Source: Catellatospora paridis
Lineage (GTDB): Bacteria; Actinomycetota; Actinomycetes; Mycobacteriales; Micromonosporaceae
NCBI RefSeq assembly: GCF_009720365.1
Contig: NZ_ML769312.1
Coordinates: forward strand, 558,001-622,000
Length of the DNA stretch: 64,000 bases
Direction of reading: 5' to 3'
Positions 32,873-42,553 of the stretch are shown one piece after another. How positions within the stretch are numbered: position 1 is the stretch's first letter; the number at the start of each line of letters is the position of its first letter. The notes under the pieces were generated by a model. That model was not told the DNA's origin, searched no databases, and saw only the letters and a program-made list of their open reading frames with translations. The translations under genes were made by a program, and so were the position numbers.

Positions 32873-33823
32873 TCAGGCGGCGGGCGGTCCGAGGACGATC
32901 GGTCCGCTCAGCGGGTCGGACAGGCTCGCGTCGGCGACGACGGTCCCGTCGGGGCGCAGCGTGAGCACCCCGTCGTCGGACTTGGCCAGCAGCGCGTCCG
33001 CCGTCGCCCAGACCGCGACGTACGGGAACGGCTTCGCCTCGCCGGTGGTGGTGTCGACCAGCTGGACGTCCTCCCGCTTGTGCTGGTCGGGCAGCGCGAC
33101 GACCTGACGCCCGTCCGGCGACCAGGCGAACGGGCTCTGCGGCATGGCCTTGACCGGCAGCGACCTGGTCGGCTCGCCCGTCTGGGCGTCGAACAGCTGC
33201 AGGCTCTGCACGAGTTCGGCGGCTTCGCCCTGTGAGCGGTCCGCGATCGGCAGGGCGACCTCCTTGCCGTCCCGGGTGAACACGAAGTTGCACAGGCTGC
33301 AGTTGTAGTTGGTGTGGCTGAACCAGTGCTCGGTGGTCTTCCCCGTCGCCACATCGGTCACCGCGAAACCCATCGCGAAGGGCTCCTTGCGGTTGATCGT
33401 GCCGACGACGCGGCCGCCGTCCGGCGACCAGGGATCGAGTCCGAGGCTGAAGCCGAGCGTCACGGACCTGCGCTCCGTGATCACCTTGTCGCCGACGAGC
33501 TCGACGATGTCCAACTGCTCGCCGCCGGTGGCGTGGCGTCGGCCGGTCGGGTCGAGGATGGCGCCGGGCGGCAGGTTCAGTTTCACGTAGGCGTTGCGGG
33601 ACCGGTCGAGGACCCGGCTGCCCGCCGCGATGACCTGCCAGCCCCCCGCGAGCTGCTGCGGCGTCTCGCCGAGCGTGGACAGCGACGGCGACGGCGCGGC
33701 CGACGGCGTCGCCGTGGGGGGCCGCTGCGAGGTGCAGGCCGACAGCACTGTCGCGACCACGGCCGCCGAGAGCAGTCCGCCGATGATCGCCTTGCGCCGG
33801 GTATGCCGCAGTCGTCCGCCCAT
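32873..33823 (-). CDS. Lipoprotein with beta-propeller-like repeats
   Basis: A 316-residue exported lipoprotein. The basic start GGRLRHTRRKAIIGG and hydrophobic stretch end in the lipobox LSAC, with the lipidated Cys near residue 30. A Pro/Ser/Thr linker is followed by repeated WSPDG units (DPWSPDGGRVVG, FAWSPDGRQVVALP) and DVATGK/DTTTGE turns, typical of WD40-like or TolB-like propellers. It would sit on the outer face of the membrane; the ligand is unknown. A CYNCSLCNF-like Cys pair (NYNCSLCNF) is unusual. I chose the ATG at 33823 because GGAGG precedes it and it opens the signal peptide. Confidence 0.85.
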   Translation of the reverse strand: MGGRLRHTRRKAIIGGLLSAAVVATVLSACTSQRPPTATPSAAPSPSLSTLGETPQQLAGGWQVIAAGSRVLDRSRNAYVKLNLPPGAILDPTGRRHATGGEQLDIVELVGDKVITERRSVTLGFSLGLDPWSPDGGRVVGTINRKEPFAMGFAVTDVATGKTTEHWFSHTNYNCSLCNFVFTRDGKEVALPIADRSQGEAAELVQSLQLFDAQTGEPTRSLPVKAMPQSPFAWSPDGRQVVALPDQHKREDVQLVDTTTGEAKPFPYVAVWATADALLAKSDDGVLTLRPDGTVVADASLSDPLSGPIVLGPPAA

Positions 33824-33991
33824 GTGCTCGCCTCCGTGGTGATGGCGCTCTCGCGCCCCCGTGATCCCGATGGGGACGGCGGCTTCGCCACGCATGTGTG
33901 GCAGGACCGGCCCCGTGTCGCGGGACAGGATAAGCGCAACCCGCGCCACCGCGCAGACCGTCCAACACGCGCCTGCGCCCAGGAGGCCTGG

Positions 33992-34573
33992 TCAGCGGCG
34001 GTCGTAGAGGAATCTGCGCAGCGTCCGGCTCAGCCAGGGCATGACCAGGTAGGTCAGGATCGGGGCCAGCAGCAGGGGCAGGATCGCGGCGCGCACCACC
34101 ATCGGCAGCGGCAGCTCGCTCAGATGCTCCGCCCCCAGCAGCTGGAACACCAGCACACACGGGTAGACCCCGAGGAACGACACGATCGCCATCTTCCACC
34201 GCGGCGGGGGCAGCACCGGGCGGCCGGGCAGGCTGAACCAGGTCTCCATCCCGGTGGTGGTCTCCCGCGGCTCGGCCTCGTGGGCGATCCCCGCGAGATG
34301 GCGCACGACCACCTCGCGCTCCGGAGAGGTCAGCCACCGGCTCAGGTCGCGGCCGTTACGAAACCGCAGCACGCAGTGGTAGAAGGGCTCCGCGCCCTTC
34401 GGGGCGTCCTTCGGGCGCAGCCAGGTCACGCCCTGATGGCCGGGGAAGCGCGCGGACGCCGCGTTGACCTCCTCCAGCCAGCGTTCGAAGTCGGCCTCCC
34501 GGCCGGGCACGACCGCCCAGGTGAACAGCACCGACACGGGTTCGTCGTCGGGCACGGGAGCGGGCTCGGTCAC
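33992..34573 (-). CDS. ABM-domain membrane protein, last gene of the aldehyde-oxidase operon
   Basis: A 193-residue protein. The N-terminal antibiotic biosynthesis monooxygenase fold (VSVLFTWAVVPGREADFERWLEEV, then FYHCVLRFRNGRDLSRWLTSPER) is followed by two transmembrane helices (about 128-150 and 157-180) and a basic tail. Fused ABM-membrane proteins are widespread, and their role is not settled. The GTG start lies 14 bases after the molybdenum-subunit stop, so it is probably co-transcribed with the three oxidase genes. Confidence 0.82.
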   Translation of the reverse strand: MTEPAPVPDDEPVSVLFTWAVVPGREADFERWLEEVNAASARFPGHQGVTWLRPKDAPKGAEPFYHCVLRFRNGRDLSRWLTSPEREVVVRHLAGIAHEAEPRETTTGMETWFSLPGRPVLPPPRWKMAIVSFLGVYPCVLVFQLLGAEHLSELPLPMVVRAAILPLLLAPILTYLVMPWLSRTLRRFLYDRR

Positions 34574-34587
34574 CGGCGGCCCTTCGG

Positions 34588-36819
34588 CTAAAGCAAGGAT
34601 TCGATGGTGATGGGTAGCTTATGGTGCCGGCGGCCGGTGGCATGCCAGACCGCGTTGGCGATCGCCGCCGCGGTGCCGACCATGCCGACCTCGCCGACGC
34701 CCTTGACGCCCAGCGGGTTCACCACCGTGTCCGTGGTCTCGATCGTCTCGATGAGCACGTCGGGCGCGTCGGCGTTGACCGGCACCAGGTACTCGCCGAG
34801 GCTGGCGTTGGCCCAGCGGCCGTCCGGGCCCATGATCGTGCCCTCCAGCAGGGCGTGGCTCATGCCCCAGAGCATGCCGCCCATCAGCTGGCTGTGCGCG
34901 GTCTTGCGGTTGAGCACCCGGCCGGGGTCGAACACCCCGATCAGCTGCCGCACCCGGCACAGGCCGAGGTCGGGATCGACGGCCACCTGCGCGAACTGCG
35001 CGCCGAACGTCATCGTGCCGTACGGGGTGTCCATGCCGGGCGGGTTCCAGGTGCCCAGCGCCTCCGCGTCGGCCATGAACGCGCGCTGCAGCAGTTCGGC
35101 GTATGTCTCGCCGGTGGCGGGGCGGTCGCGCAGCGCCATCCGACCGTCGCTGACCACGACCTGCCGCGGGTCGGCGCCGTGCAGCGGCGAGTGCTCGTCG
35201 GCGACGGCCTGGGCGATGAGCTGGTCGCGTAGGGCGGTCGCGGCGATGTGCACGGCGGCGCTGACCATGCCGGCCCCGGCGGAGCCGACCGCGGCGGCGG
35301 TGTTGGGCAGGTCGCTGTCGCCGTACTGGATGCGCATCCGCTCCAGCGGCACGCCCAGGCCGTCGGCGGCGACCTGGGTCATCGCGGTCGCCGCGCCGGT
35401 GCCGATGTCGGAGAAGCTCGACTGCACCACGGCGCTGCCGTCGGCGAAGATGCGGGCGCGGGCGCGCTGCGGGTTGCCGGGCGGCGTCACCGGGTAGCCG
35501 GAGCTGGCCATGCCCCAGCCGAGCAGCCAGTTCCCGTCGCGTCTCGTGCCCGGCCGGGGGTCGCGTTCGGACCAGCGGGCCAGCTCCGCGCCGCGCCGGT
35601 AGCAGTCGCGCAGGCCCTTGCTCGACCACGGGTGCCCGGTCATCGGCTCGGTCTCGGCGTAGTTGCGCAGCCGCAGTTCCAGGGGGTCGAGGTCGAGTTT
35701 CTCGGCGAGCTCGTCCATCGCCGTCTCCATGACGAACATGCCCGACGCCTCACCGGGGCAGCGGGTGAACGTCGGCGTCATGGTGTTGGCCTTGATCAGG
35801 TTGTAGACGCCCTCGTAGTTGGGGCAGGCGTAGATCTGCGAGGCCACGCCCAGCGACGGCTCGGCCCAGTCGTCGAAGTGCGACGTGGGGGAGAGCTTGT
35901 GGTGGCGGATCGCGGTCAGCCTGCCGTCGCGGTCGGCGCCCAGCGTCAGCCGCTGCTCCTGCTCCTCGCGGTGCCCGACGGAGCTGAACATCTGCTCGCG
36001 GGACAGTGCCAGCCGCACCGGCCGGTGCACGGCCCGCGCGGCGAGCGCGGCCAGCGCCGGATGGTCCCAGATCATCGCCTTGCAGCCGAAGCTGCCGCCG
36101 ACGTAGTTGGTGACCACCCGGATGTGCGACGGCATCACGTTGAGCAGTTCGGCGACGGTGTGCAGGGTGGCGTTGGGGCCCTGGGTGGCGTCGTAGAGGG
36201 TGAGCCGGTCGCCCTCCCAGACCGCGGTGGTCGCCGAGCACTCGATCGGGTTGTGGTGGTTGGCCGCGCAGTAATAGGAGTTCTCCACCGTGACCGGTGC
36301 GCGGTCCAGCGCCGCTGCCACGTCGCCGCGGGCGATCCGGCCCGGGATGAACCCCGCGAAGATCTTCTCCGCCTCGTACGCCCGGTCGCGCCCCTGCTCC
36401 ACGGTGGTGATCGACGCCGTCTCCTGGTAGGTGATGCGCACCAGCCGGGCCGCGTGCTCGGCCTGGTCCAGCGTCTCCGCGACCACCATGGCCAGGTGCT
36501 GCCCGGCGTAGTGGATCACCTCGTCCTGCATCGGGAAGAACGTCTGCCCGGACGCGGCCGCCCCGAACAGCGACGGCAGCAGGGGCGGCACCGAACCGCC
36601 CTTGGGCAGGTTCAGGTGGTGCAGCACGGCCAGCACGCCCTCGGCCCGCTCGGCGTCGTACGTGTCGATCAGCTCCACCCGGCCGCTGGGGATGCGCGAG
36701 GTGACCAGCACCGCGTGCGCCAGCCCGGGCAGCGCGATCTCGGCCGAGTAGCGGCCCGCGCCGGTGACCTTCGCGTGCCCGTCGACCCGGTCCAGCGGAC
36801 GTCCGATCGCGGTGGTCAT
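34588..36819 (-). CDS. Molybdenum-binding subunit of a xanthine-dehydrogenase-family aldehyde oxidase (PaoC-like)
   Basis: A 743-residue large subunit. It has the molybdopterin-binding segments GGSFGCKAMIWDHPALAALAA, the active-site loop TRCPGEASG (Arg contacting substrate) and the C-terminal GVKGVGEVG, whose Glu is the catalytic base of the family. The domain order matches PaoC/YagR-type proteins. With the 2Fe-2S and FAD subunits upstream it forms a heterotrimer that hydroxylates aldehydes or N-heterocycles, with electrons passing Mo, 2Fe-2S, then FAD. The ATG overlaps the FAD-subunit stop by 4 bases. No Tat signal is visible, so a cytoplasmic site is likely. Confidence 0.92.
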   Translation of the reverse strand: MTTAIGRPLDRVDGHAKVTGAGRYSAEIALPGLAHAVLVTSRIPSGRVELIDTYDAERAEGVLAVLHHLNLPKGGSVPPLLPSLFGAAASGQTFFPMQDEVIHYAGQHLAMVVAETLDQAEHAARLVRITYQETASITTVEQGRDRAYEAEKIFAGFIPGRIARGDVAAALDRAPVTVENSYYCAANHHNPIECSATTAVWEGDRLTLYDATQGPNATLHTVAELLNVMPSHIRVVTNYVGGSFGCKAMIWDHPALAALAARAVHRPVRLALSREQMFSSVGHREEQEQRLTLGADRDGRLTAIRHHKLSPTSHFDDWAEPSLGVASQIYACPNYEGVYNLIKANTMTPTFTRCPGEASGMFVMETAMDELAEKLDLDPLELRLRNYAETEPMTGHPWSSKGLRDCYRRGAELARWSERDPRPGTRRDGNWLLGWGMASSGYPVTPPGNPQRARARIFADGSAVVQSSFSDIGTGAATAMTQVAADGLGVPLERMRIQYGDSDLPNTAAAVGSAGAGMVSAAVHIAATALRDQLIAQAVADEHSPLHGADPRQVVVSDGRMALRDRPATGETYAELLQRAFMADAEALGTWNPPGMDTPYGTMTFGAQFAQVAVDPDLGLCRVRQLIGVFDPGRVLNRKTAHSQLMGGMLWGMSHALLEGTIMGPDGRWANASLGEYLVPVNADAPDVLIETIETTDTVVNPLGVKGVGEVGMVGTAAAIANAVWHATGRRHHKLPITIESLL

Positions 36820-37811
36820 GGCGCTTCTCCTCGCGCGGTGAGGGTCTCCAGCGCCCGGATCATCGTGCGCTGCGCCAGCTCGATCTTGAACGCGTTCATC
36901 GGCTGCGGCACGGCGTCGGCCATCTCCGCGGCCGCGGCCCGCGCGAACGTCTCCCGTGTCGCGGGCGCGCCGCGCAGCACCTGCTCGGCCCGGCGGGCCC
37001 GCCACGGCTTGGTGGCCACCCCGCCCAGCGCCAGCCGCACCTCGGCGACGACGCCGTCGGTGACCGTCAGCGCGCAGGCCGCCGAGGCGAGCGCGAACTC
37101 GTACGACTCCCGGTCGCGCACCTTCAGGTAGAGCGAGTTGCGGGCCGCCGGCAGCGCCGGAACCTCGATCGCGGTGATCAGGTCGCCGTGGTTTAGCGGA
37201 TGCTCACGCTCCGGGGTGTCCCCGGGCAGCAGGAAGAAGTCGTCGATCGCGATGGCGTGGTGGCCGCCGGAGTTCTGCACGTGGATCATCGCGTCGAGCG
37301 CGACCAGCGCCACCGCCGCGTCCGACGGGTGCGTGGCGATGCAGTGCGGGCTGGTGCCCAGCACCGCGTGCCCGCGGTTGACCCCGGCGAGCGCGCTGCA
37401 CCCGGTGCCGGGCGCGCGCTTGTTGCAGCTCGCCTCCGCGTCGCGAAAGTACGAGCAGCGCACCCGCTGCAGCATGTTGCCGCCCATCGAGGCCATGTTG
37501 CGCAGCTGCGCGGACGCGCCCAGCAGCAGCGCCTCGGACAGCATCGGGAAGCGGTCGACGACGACCGGGGCCAGCGCGACGTCGTTCATCCGGGCCAGGC
37601 CGCCGATGCGCACCGCGCCGTCCGGCTGCACCTCGATGTGGTCGATCGGCAGGGAGTTGATGTCGACCAGGCGCTGCGACGGCTCGGCGTAGATGCGCAG
37701 CATGTCGATCTTCGTGGTGCCGCCGGCCAGGTAAGCGCTGGTCGGGTCGGCGGCGACGGTGGCGATGGCGGTGGCCACGTCGCTGACGCGCGAGTAGCTA
37801 ACGGGTCGCAC
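36816..37811 (-). CDS. FAD-binding subunit with 4Fe-4S-type cysteines (PaoB-like)
   Basis: A 331-residue medium subunit. It has the FAD-binding start YLAGGTTKIDMLRI and the second FAD loop LGASAQLRNMASMGGNMLQRVRCSYFRD. The cysteine cluster RCSYFRDAEASCNKRAPGTGC is the extra iron-sulfur site found in PaoB-like proteins and absent from ordinary xanthine dehydrogenase FAD subunits. The GTG at 37811 has a GGGAGG site upstream and overlaps the end of the 2Fe-2S gene by 14 bases. It passes electrons to the final acceptor. Confidence 0.9.
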   Translation of the reverse strand: MRPVSYSRVSDVATAIATVAADPTSAYLAGGTTKIDMLRIYAEPSQRLVDINSLPIDHIEVQPDGAVRIGGLARMNDVALAPVVVDRFPMLSEALLLGASAQLRNMASMGGNMLQRVRCSYFRDAEASCNKRAPGTGCSALAGVNRGHAVLGTSPHCIATHPSDAAVALVALDAMIHVQNSGGHHAIAIDDFFLLPGDTPEREHPLNHGDLITAIEVPALPAARNSLYLKVRDRESYEFALASAACALTVTDGVVAEVRLALGGVATKPWRARRAEQVLRGAPATRETFARAAAAEMADAVPQPMNAFKIELAQRTMIRALETLTARGEAP

Positions 37812-38325
37812 GGCCCACACCTCCCACGCCGTCGCGCACGTCGCGGATCGCGGTGCGGATGTTCGGATAGGCCGCACAGCGGCAGATGTTGCCGCTCATC
37901 CACTCGCCGATCTCCGCGTCGGACCCGGCGTGCCCCTCGGCCAGCAGCGCCACCGCCGACATGATCTGCCCCGGGGTGCAGTAGCCGCACTGGAACGCGT
38001 CCTCGGACAGGAACGCCTTCTGCATCGGATGCAGGGTGCCGTTCTCGGCCATGCCCTCGATGGTGGTGATCTCGCGGCCCTCGCAGGCGATGGCCAGGGT
38101 CAGGCAGGCCACCACGCGCCGCTTGTCGACCCACACCGTGCACGCGCCGCAGGCGCCCTGGTTGCAGCCCTTCTTCGCGCCGGTGAGGTTCATGTGGTCG
38201 CGCAGGCAGTCCAGCAGGCTGACCCGGGGTTCGAGGCGCACCACGTGGGTGGCCCCGTTGACGTTGAGCACCACGTCGACCGGACCGGGTCCCTGCACGG
38301 CGTCCGGCAACTGGGAAGCCACCAT
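37798..38325 (-). CDS. 2Fe-2S subunit of the aldehyde oxidase (PaoA/XdhC-type)
   Basis: A 175-residue small subunit. The N-terminal plant-type ferredoxin cluster reads CNQGACGACTVW with a following Cys (ACLTLA). The C-terminal alpha-helical cluster has CGYCTPGQ and NICRCAAYP. Together these give the two 2Fe-2S centres that link the Mo site to FAD. GGAGGAG precedes the ATG. It is the first gene of the four-gene operon. The start lies 156 bases from the divergent phosphoketolase start. Confidence 0.95.
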   Translation of the reverse strand: MVASQLPDAVQGPGPVDVVLNVNGATHVVRLEPRVSLLDCLRDHMNLTGAKKGCNQGACGACTVWVDKRRVVACLTLAIACEGREITTIEGMAENGTLHPMQKAFLSEDAFQCGYCTPGQIMSAVALLAEGHAGSDAEIGEWMSGNICRCAAYPNIRTAIRDVRDGVGGVGRATR

Positions 38326-38481
38326 CGCTCCTCCTCTTCCCGTTCCCGCGCTTCAGGTCACGCTATAGCAGCTGAACCGGCACCTCGGGGCGAATGCCGA
38401 TAGTCGGCTGACCTGCGAAGACGCCTCAGGAAAGCGGACATTCTGCCTGCATGAGAGGCTCCGGCGGGCGAAGATCGGCAC

Positions 38482-40887
38482 ATGACGGTGACAGAGCGAC
38501 CGGGCGCCGGGCACACCGCCGGTGTGACACACCTGCGCGATGACGATCTGAGCAGGCTCGACGCCTGGTGGCGGGCGGCCAACTACCTGACCGTGGGTCA
38601 GATCTACCTGATGGCCAACCCGCTGCTGCGCGAGCCGCTGCGGCCCGAGCACATCAAGCCGCGGCTGCTGGGCCACTGGGGGACCAGCCCGGGTCTGAAC
38701 ATGCTGTGGGCGCATCTGAACCGGACCATCACCAACCGGGACCTCAACGCGATCTTCATCTGCGGCCCGGGCCACGGCGGCCCGGCGATCGTGGCGAACA
38801 CCTGGCTCGAGGGCACCTACAGCGAGCTGTATCCGAGCGTGGACCGCAGCGAGTTCGGCATGGCGCGGCTGTTCCACCAGTTCTCGTTCCCGGGCGGCAT
38901 CCCCAGCCACGTGGCGGCCGAGGTGCCGGGCTCGATCCACGAGGGCGGCGAGCTGGGCTACTCGCTGATGCACGCGTACGGTGCGGCGCTGGACAACCCC
39001 GGGCTGCTGGTGGCCTGCGTGATCGGCGACGGGGAGGCCGAGACCGGGCCGCTGGCGTGCAGCTGGCTGGCGAACACGTTCATCAACCCGGTCACCGACG
39101 GCGCGGTGCTGCCGATCCTGCACCTCAACGGCTACAAGATCGCCAACCCGACGGTGCTGGCCCGCATCCCCGAGGCCGACCTGATGGCGATGCTGCACGG
39201 GTACGGGTACCACCCGATCCTGGTGTCGGGCAGCGACCCGGTGCGGGTGCACCACGAGCTGGCGTACGCCCTCGACCTGGCCCTGGACGAGATCGCCTCG
39301 ATCCAGTCGCACGCCCGCCAGGGCGCCGACGGCGAGCGCCCGCGCTGGCCGATGATCGTGCTGCGCACGCCGAAGGGCTGGACCGGCCCGAAGGTCGTCG
39401 ACGGCGTACCGATCGAGGGCACGTTCCGGGCGCACCAGGTGCCGCTGTCCGGCGTTCGGGACAACCCCGAGCACCTGGCGATGCTGGAGCAGTGGATGCG
39501 CTCGTACCGGCCGGAGGAGCTGTTCGACGCGACCGGCGCGCCGATGGCGTTCCTCGCTCCGCTGGCCCCGCGCGGCTCGCGGCGGATGAGCGCGAACCCG
39601 CACACCAACGGCGGCCTGCTGCTGCGCGACCTGGTCCTGCCCGACATCCGCGGGTACGCCGTCGACGTGCCCCAGCCCGGCAGCCCGCCGGCCGAGGCGA
39701 CCCGGGTGTTGGGCGTCTGGCTGCGCGACGTGATCCGCTCCAACCCCGACCGGTTCCGGCTCTTCGGGCCCGACGAGGTGAACTCGAACCGGCTCGGCGC
39801 GGTGTTCGAGGTGACCGACCGCGAGTTCGACGCGCGGATCTTCGCCGGGGACGACCATCTCGCACCCACGGGCCGGGTCATCGAGGTGCTGTCGGAGCAC
39901 CTGTGCGAGGGCCTGCTGGAGGGCTACCTGCTCACCGGCCGGCACGGCCTGCTGACCAGCTACGAGGCGTTCATCCACGTGATCGACTCGATGGTCAACC
40001 AGCACGCCAAGTGGCTGAAGGTGACCCGGGGCATCGAGTGGCGGCGGCCCATCGCGTCGCTGACCTACCTGCTGTCCAGCCACGTGTGGCGGCAGGACCA
40101 CAACGGCTTCTCGCACCAGGATCCGGGCTTCATCGACCACATGGTCAACAAGAAGGCCGAGATCACCCGGATCTACCTGCCGCCGGACGCGAACACCCTG
40201 CTGTCCACGATGGACCACTGCCTGCGCAGCCGCAACTACGTCAACGTGGTGGTGGCCGGCAAGCAGCCGCAGCCGTCCTGGCTTAACATGACCGATGCGG
40301 CCCTGCACTGCCGCCGGGGTCTGGGCATCTGGGCCTGGGCCGGCAACGACGCCGGCGGCGTGCCGGACGTGGTGATGGCGTGCGCGGGCGACGTGCCGAC
40401 GCTGGAGACCATGGCCGCGGTCGACCTGCTCCAGCGCTACCTGCCCGCGTTGCGGGTACGCGTGGTCAACGTGGTCGACCTGATGCGGCTGCAGCCCGAC
40501 ACCGAGCATCCGCACGGCCTGCCCGACCCGCAGTTCAACGCCATCTTCACCACCGACCGGCCGGTCATCTTCGCCTACCACGGCTACCCGAGCCTGATCC
40601 ACCGGCTCACCTACAGGCGCGCCAACCACGGCAACATGCACGTGCGCGGGTACAAGGAGGAAGGCACCACGACCACGCCGTTCGACATGGTGATGCTCAA
40701 CGACCTGGACCGGTTCCGGCTCGTCATCGACGTCATCGACCGGGTGCCGGGCCTCGGCGTGACCGCGGCGGCGCTGCGTCAGTACATGACCGACTCACGC
40801 CAACGGGCCCGCGACTACACCCGCGCCTACGGCCAGGACGCCCCGGACATCACGGACTGGACCTGGCCGGGGCGGGGCGGGGTATGA
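38482..40887 (+). CDS. xfp: Phosphoketolase (D-xylulose-5-phosphate/D-fructose-6-phosphate)
   Basis: A 801-residue thiamine-diphosphate enzyme of normal length for the family. Landmarks are GPGHGGPA near the start, the ThDP motif [11 protein letters not shown] (182-192), [11 protein letters not shown] and the C-terminal [17 protein letters not shown]. It splits xylulose-5-P or fructose-6-P with phosphate into acetyl-phosphate and glyceraldehyde-3-P or erythrose-4-P, giving acetyl units without pyruvate decarboxylation. The downstream universal stress gene overlaps its stop (ATGA), which suggests a role in low-oxygen or energy-limited states. No acetate kinase lies in the window. Confidence 0.95.
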   Translation: MTVTERPGAGHTAGVTHLRDDDLSRLDAWWRAANYLTVGQIYLMANPLLREPLRPEHIKPRLLGHWGTSPGLNMLWAHLNRTITNRDLNAIFICGPGHGGPAIVANTWLEGTYSELYPSVDRSEFGMARLFHQFSFPGGIPSHVAAEVPGSIHEGGELGYSLMHAYGAALDNPGLLVACVIGDGEAETGPLACSWLANTFINPVTDGAVLPILHLNGYKIANPTVLARIPEADLMAMLHGYGYHPILVSGSDPVRVHHELAYALDLALDEIASIQSHARQGADGERPRWPMIVLRTPKGWTGPKVVDGVPIEGTFRAHQVPLSGVRDNPEHLAMLEQWMRSYRPEELFDATGAPMAFLAPLAPRGSRRMSANPHTNGGLLLRDLVLPDIRGYAVDVPQPGSPPAEATRVLGVWLRDVIRSNPDRFRLFGPDEVNSNRLGAVFEVTDREFDARIFAGDDHLAPTGRVIEVLSEHLCEGLLEGYLLTGRHGLLTSYEAFIHVIDSMVNQHAKWLKVTRGIEWRRPIASLTYLLSSHVWRQDHNGFSHQDPGFIDHMVNKKAEITRIYLPPDANTLLSTMDHCLRSRNYVNVVVAGKQPQPSWLNMTDAALHCRRGLGIWAWAGNDAGGVPDVVMACAGDVPTLETMAAVDLLQRYLPALRVRVVNVVDLMRLQPDTEHPHGLPDPQFNAIFTTDRPVIFAYHGYPSLIHRLTYRRANHGNMHVRGYKEEGTTTTPFDMVMLNDLDRFRLVIDVIDRVPGLGVTAAALRQYMTDSRQRARDYTRAYGQDAPDITDWTWPGRGGV

Positions 40888-41807
40888 ACAGTCTGGACGC
40901 CGGCGCCGGACCGGCGATGAACACCGAGAGCGGCGGCGCCCGCCCGATCGTGGTGGGGGCCGACGGGTCGGCGTCGTCGCTGGCCGCGGTGCGTATCGCC
41001 ACCCGGGAGGCGGCCTGGCGGCACCTGCCGCTGCGCATCGTGCACGCCTTCATCTGGCCGCTGATGCACGTCACGATGGGGCCGTCCGAGGCGGGTCCGG
41101 GGGAGGGCGGGCTGCGCCACGACGCCGAACGGACCCTCGCCGAGGCGGTGGCGGTGGCCAGACAGACCGATCCGTCCGTGTCCGTGCTCACCGACCTGAT
41201 GACCGGCGCCCCGTCGCCGGTGCTGCTGCGGGCGGCCCGCGACGCCGACCTGCTCGTCATCGGCGACCGCGGCCTCGGCGGGTTCACCGGCCTGCTGGTC
41301 GGCTCCGTGGCGGTGCAGTGCACCGCGCACGGGCGCACCCCGGTCCTGGTCGTACGGGGCGAGGAGCGCTCGACCGGACCCGTGGTCGTCGGCGCGGACG
41401 GCTCGCCGGACTCCGTGCCCACGATCGAAGCCGCGTTCGCCGAGGCCGAGATGCGCAAGGCGGAGCTGACCGCGGTGCACAGCTGGACCCGCGCCGGCGG
41501 GCACGCCCACGGCGAGCACCACGACCACAAGCACGACAGCGCGACCGTCGTCGAGGAGGAGGGCCACCTGCTGGACCAGGCGCTGGCCCAGGTCCGCAAG
41601 GACCACCCCGACGTGCGCACCCGCGAGCACCTGGTGCGCGGCCGGCCCGCGAAGGTGCTGATCGAGCTGAGCAAGCAGGCTCAGCTCGTGGTCGTCGGGG
41701 CGCACGGGCGCGGCGGCCTCACCGGGCTGCTGCTCGGCTCGGTCAGCCACCAGGTGCTGCACCACTCGTACTGCCCGGTGCTGGTGGTGCCCCGCGCGAC
41801 CGGCTGA
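40884..41807 (+). CDS. Tandem universal stress protein with His-rich insertion
   Basis: A 307-residue protein of two USP domains: residues about 20-158 ([13 protein letters not shown], then [26 protein letters not shown]) and about 165-304 ([38 protein letters not shown]). Both carry the GxxGxxxxGS/V-type ATP loop. Domain 2 has an inserted segment with eight His/Asp/Glu-rich residues ([11 protein letters not shown], 207-217) that could bind a transition metal, which is unusual for the family. It overlaps and is coupled to phosphoketolase. Confidence 0.93.
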   Translation: MNSLDAGAGPAMNTESGGARPIVVGADGSASSLAAVRIATREAAWRHLPLRIVHAFIWPLMHVTMGPSEAGPGEGGLRHDAERTLAEAVAVARQTDPSVSVLTDLMTGAPSPVLLRAARDADLLVIGDRGLGGFTGLLVGSVAVQCTAHGRTPVLVVRGEERSTGPVVVGADGSPDSVPTIEAAFAEAEMRKAELTAVHSWTRAGGHAHGEHHDHKHDSATVVEEEGHLLDQALAQVRKDHPDVRTREHLVRGRPAKVLIELSKQAQLVVVGAHGRGGLTGLLLGSVSHQVLHHSYCPVLVVPRATG

Positions 41808-41813
41808 ACGCCG

Positions 41814-42452
41814 CTACGCGTGGGCGGCGATCGCCAGGTCGAGCACCTCGGAGGAGTCCCAGCCCGGATCGTCGCCCTCCGGGTCGACGACGGCGCCGAG
41901 AAACGCCTCCTCGACCGGCCGCAGCCGCGCCGCCAGCGCCGCGAACGGGTAGGTGGCGGTGAACCGGGCCGCCGTGCGGCCGACCAGCAGCACCGACAGC
42001 ACCGAGCTGTCGTCGAAGGGAAGGCCGGGGTAGACGTCGCCGCCCCAGTACACGACCGGGGCCTCGGCGTCGCCGTCGGCGAACCGGCCCGCCCCGGCCA
42101 GCATCAGCAGGTCCGTCAGGGTGGCGTAGGTGTCGGCGTGGTAGTCGTACAGGTAGATCTCCAGTGCGCCGTCGTGGTGCCGGGCGAGCGTGAAACCGCC
42201 GGCTGCCCGTGCGGCGAGCAGTTCCAGCGGGGTCCGGGTCCGGCTCGCCCGGTACGTCGCGACGGCGGCGGGCGAGTCGGCGATCGCGGTCAGCTCCCAG
42301 TCGGGCGTCAGGTCCCCGGTGGCCCAGCCCAGCCACATCTCATCCGGGTTCGCGATCACGTCGTGGCCTGGTAATGGCGTGGACAGCCACGCGTCGAACC
42401 CGTCCCGCGACATCGGCATCCGGGTCGCGAGCATGTAGGACCGGCCGCCCAC
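41814..42452 (-). CDS. Hypothetical protein
   Basis: A 212-residue protein with no signal or membrane segment. It is acidic, with aromatic strands (ALEIYLYDYHADTYATL, PVVYWGGDVYPGLPFDDSSVLSVLLV). A GGAGG site precedes the GTG at 42452; an alternative is the ATG at 42434. I do not recognise the family. It lies head to head with the SulP gene and tail to tail with the stress protein gene. Confidence 0.68.
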   Translation of the reverse strand: MGGRSYMLATRMPMSRDGFDAWLSTPLPGHDVIANPDEMWLGWATGDLTPDWELTAIADSPAAVATYRASRTRTPLELLAARAAGGFTLARHHDGALEIYLYDYHADTYATLTDLLMLAGAGRFADGDAEAPVVYWGGDVYPGLPFDDSSVLSVLLVGRTAARFTATYPFAALAARLRPVEEAFLGAVVDPEGDDPGWDSSEVLDLAIAAHA

Positions 42453-42553
42453 CGTGCACCTCCGTCGTCATCGGAACCGCCCGACCGTAGCCGATCACGG
42501 CCGGGCGAGGGCCACGGGGTTTCGCGGCGATGCGCCATGCGGTACAAGTGTTC

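Noticed and set aside
38353-40641. 762-codon minus-strand frame opposite phosphoketolase
   Set aside because: It lies opposite a full-length enzyme with all catalytic motifs and is rich in His/Arg/Gln/Val repeats from reverse-complement codon bias.
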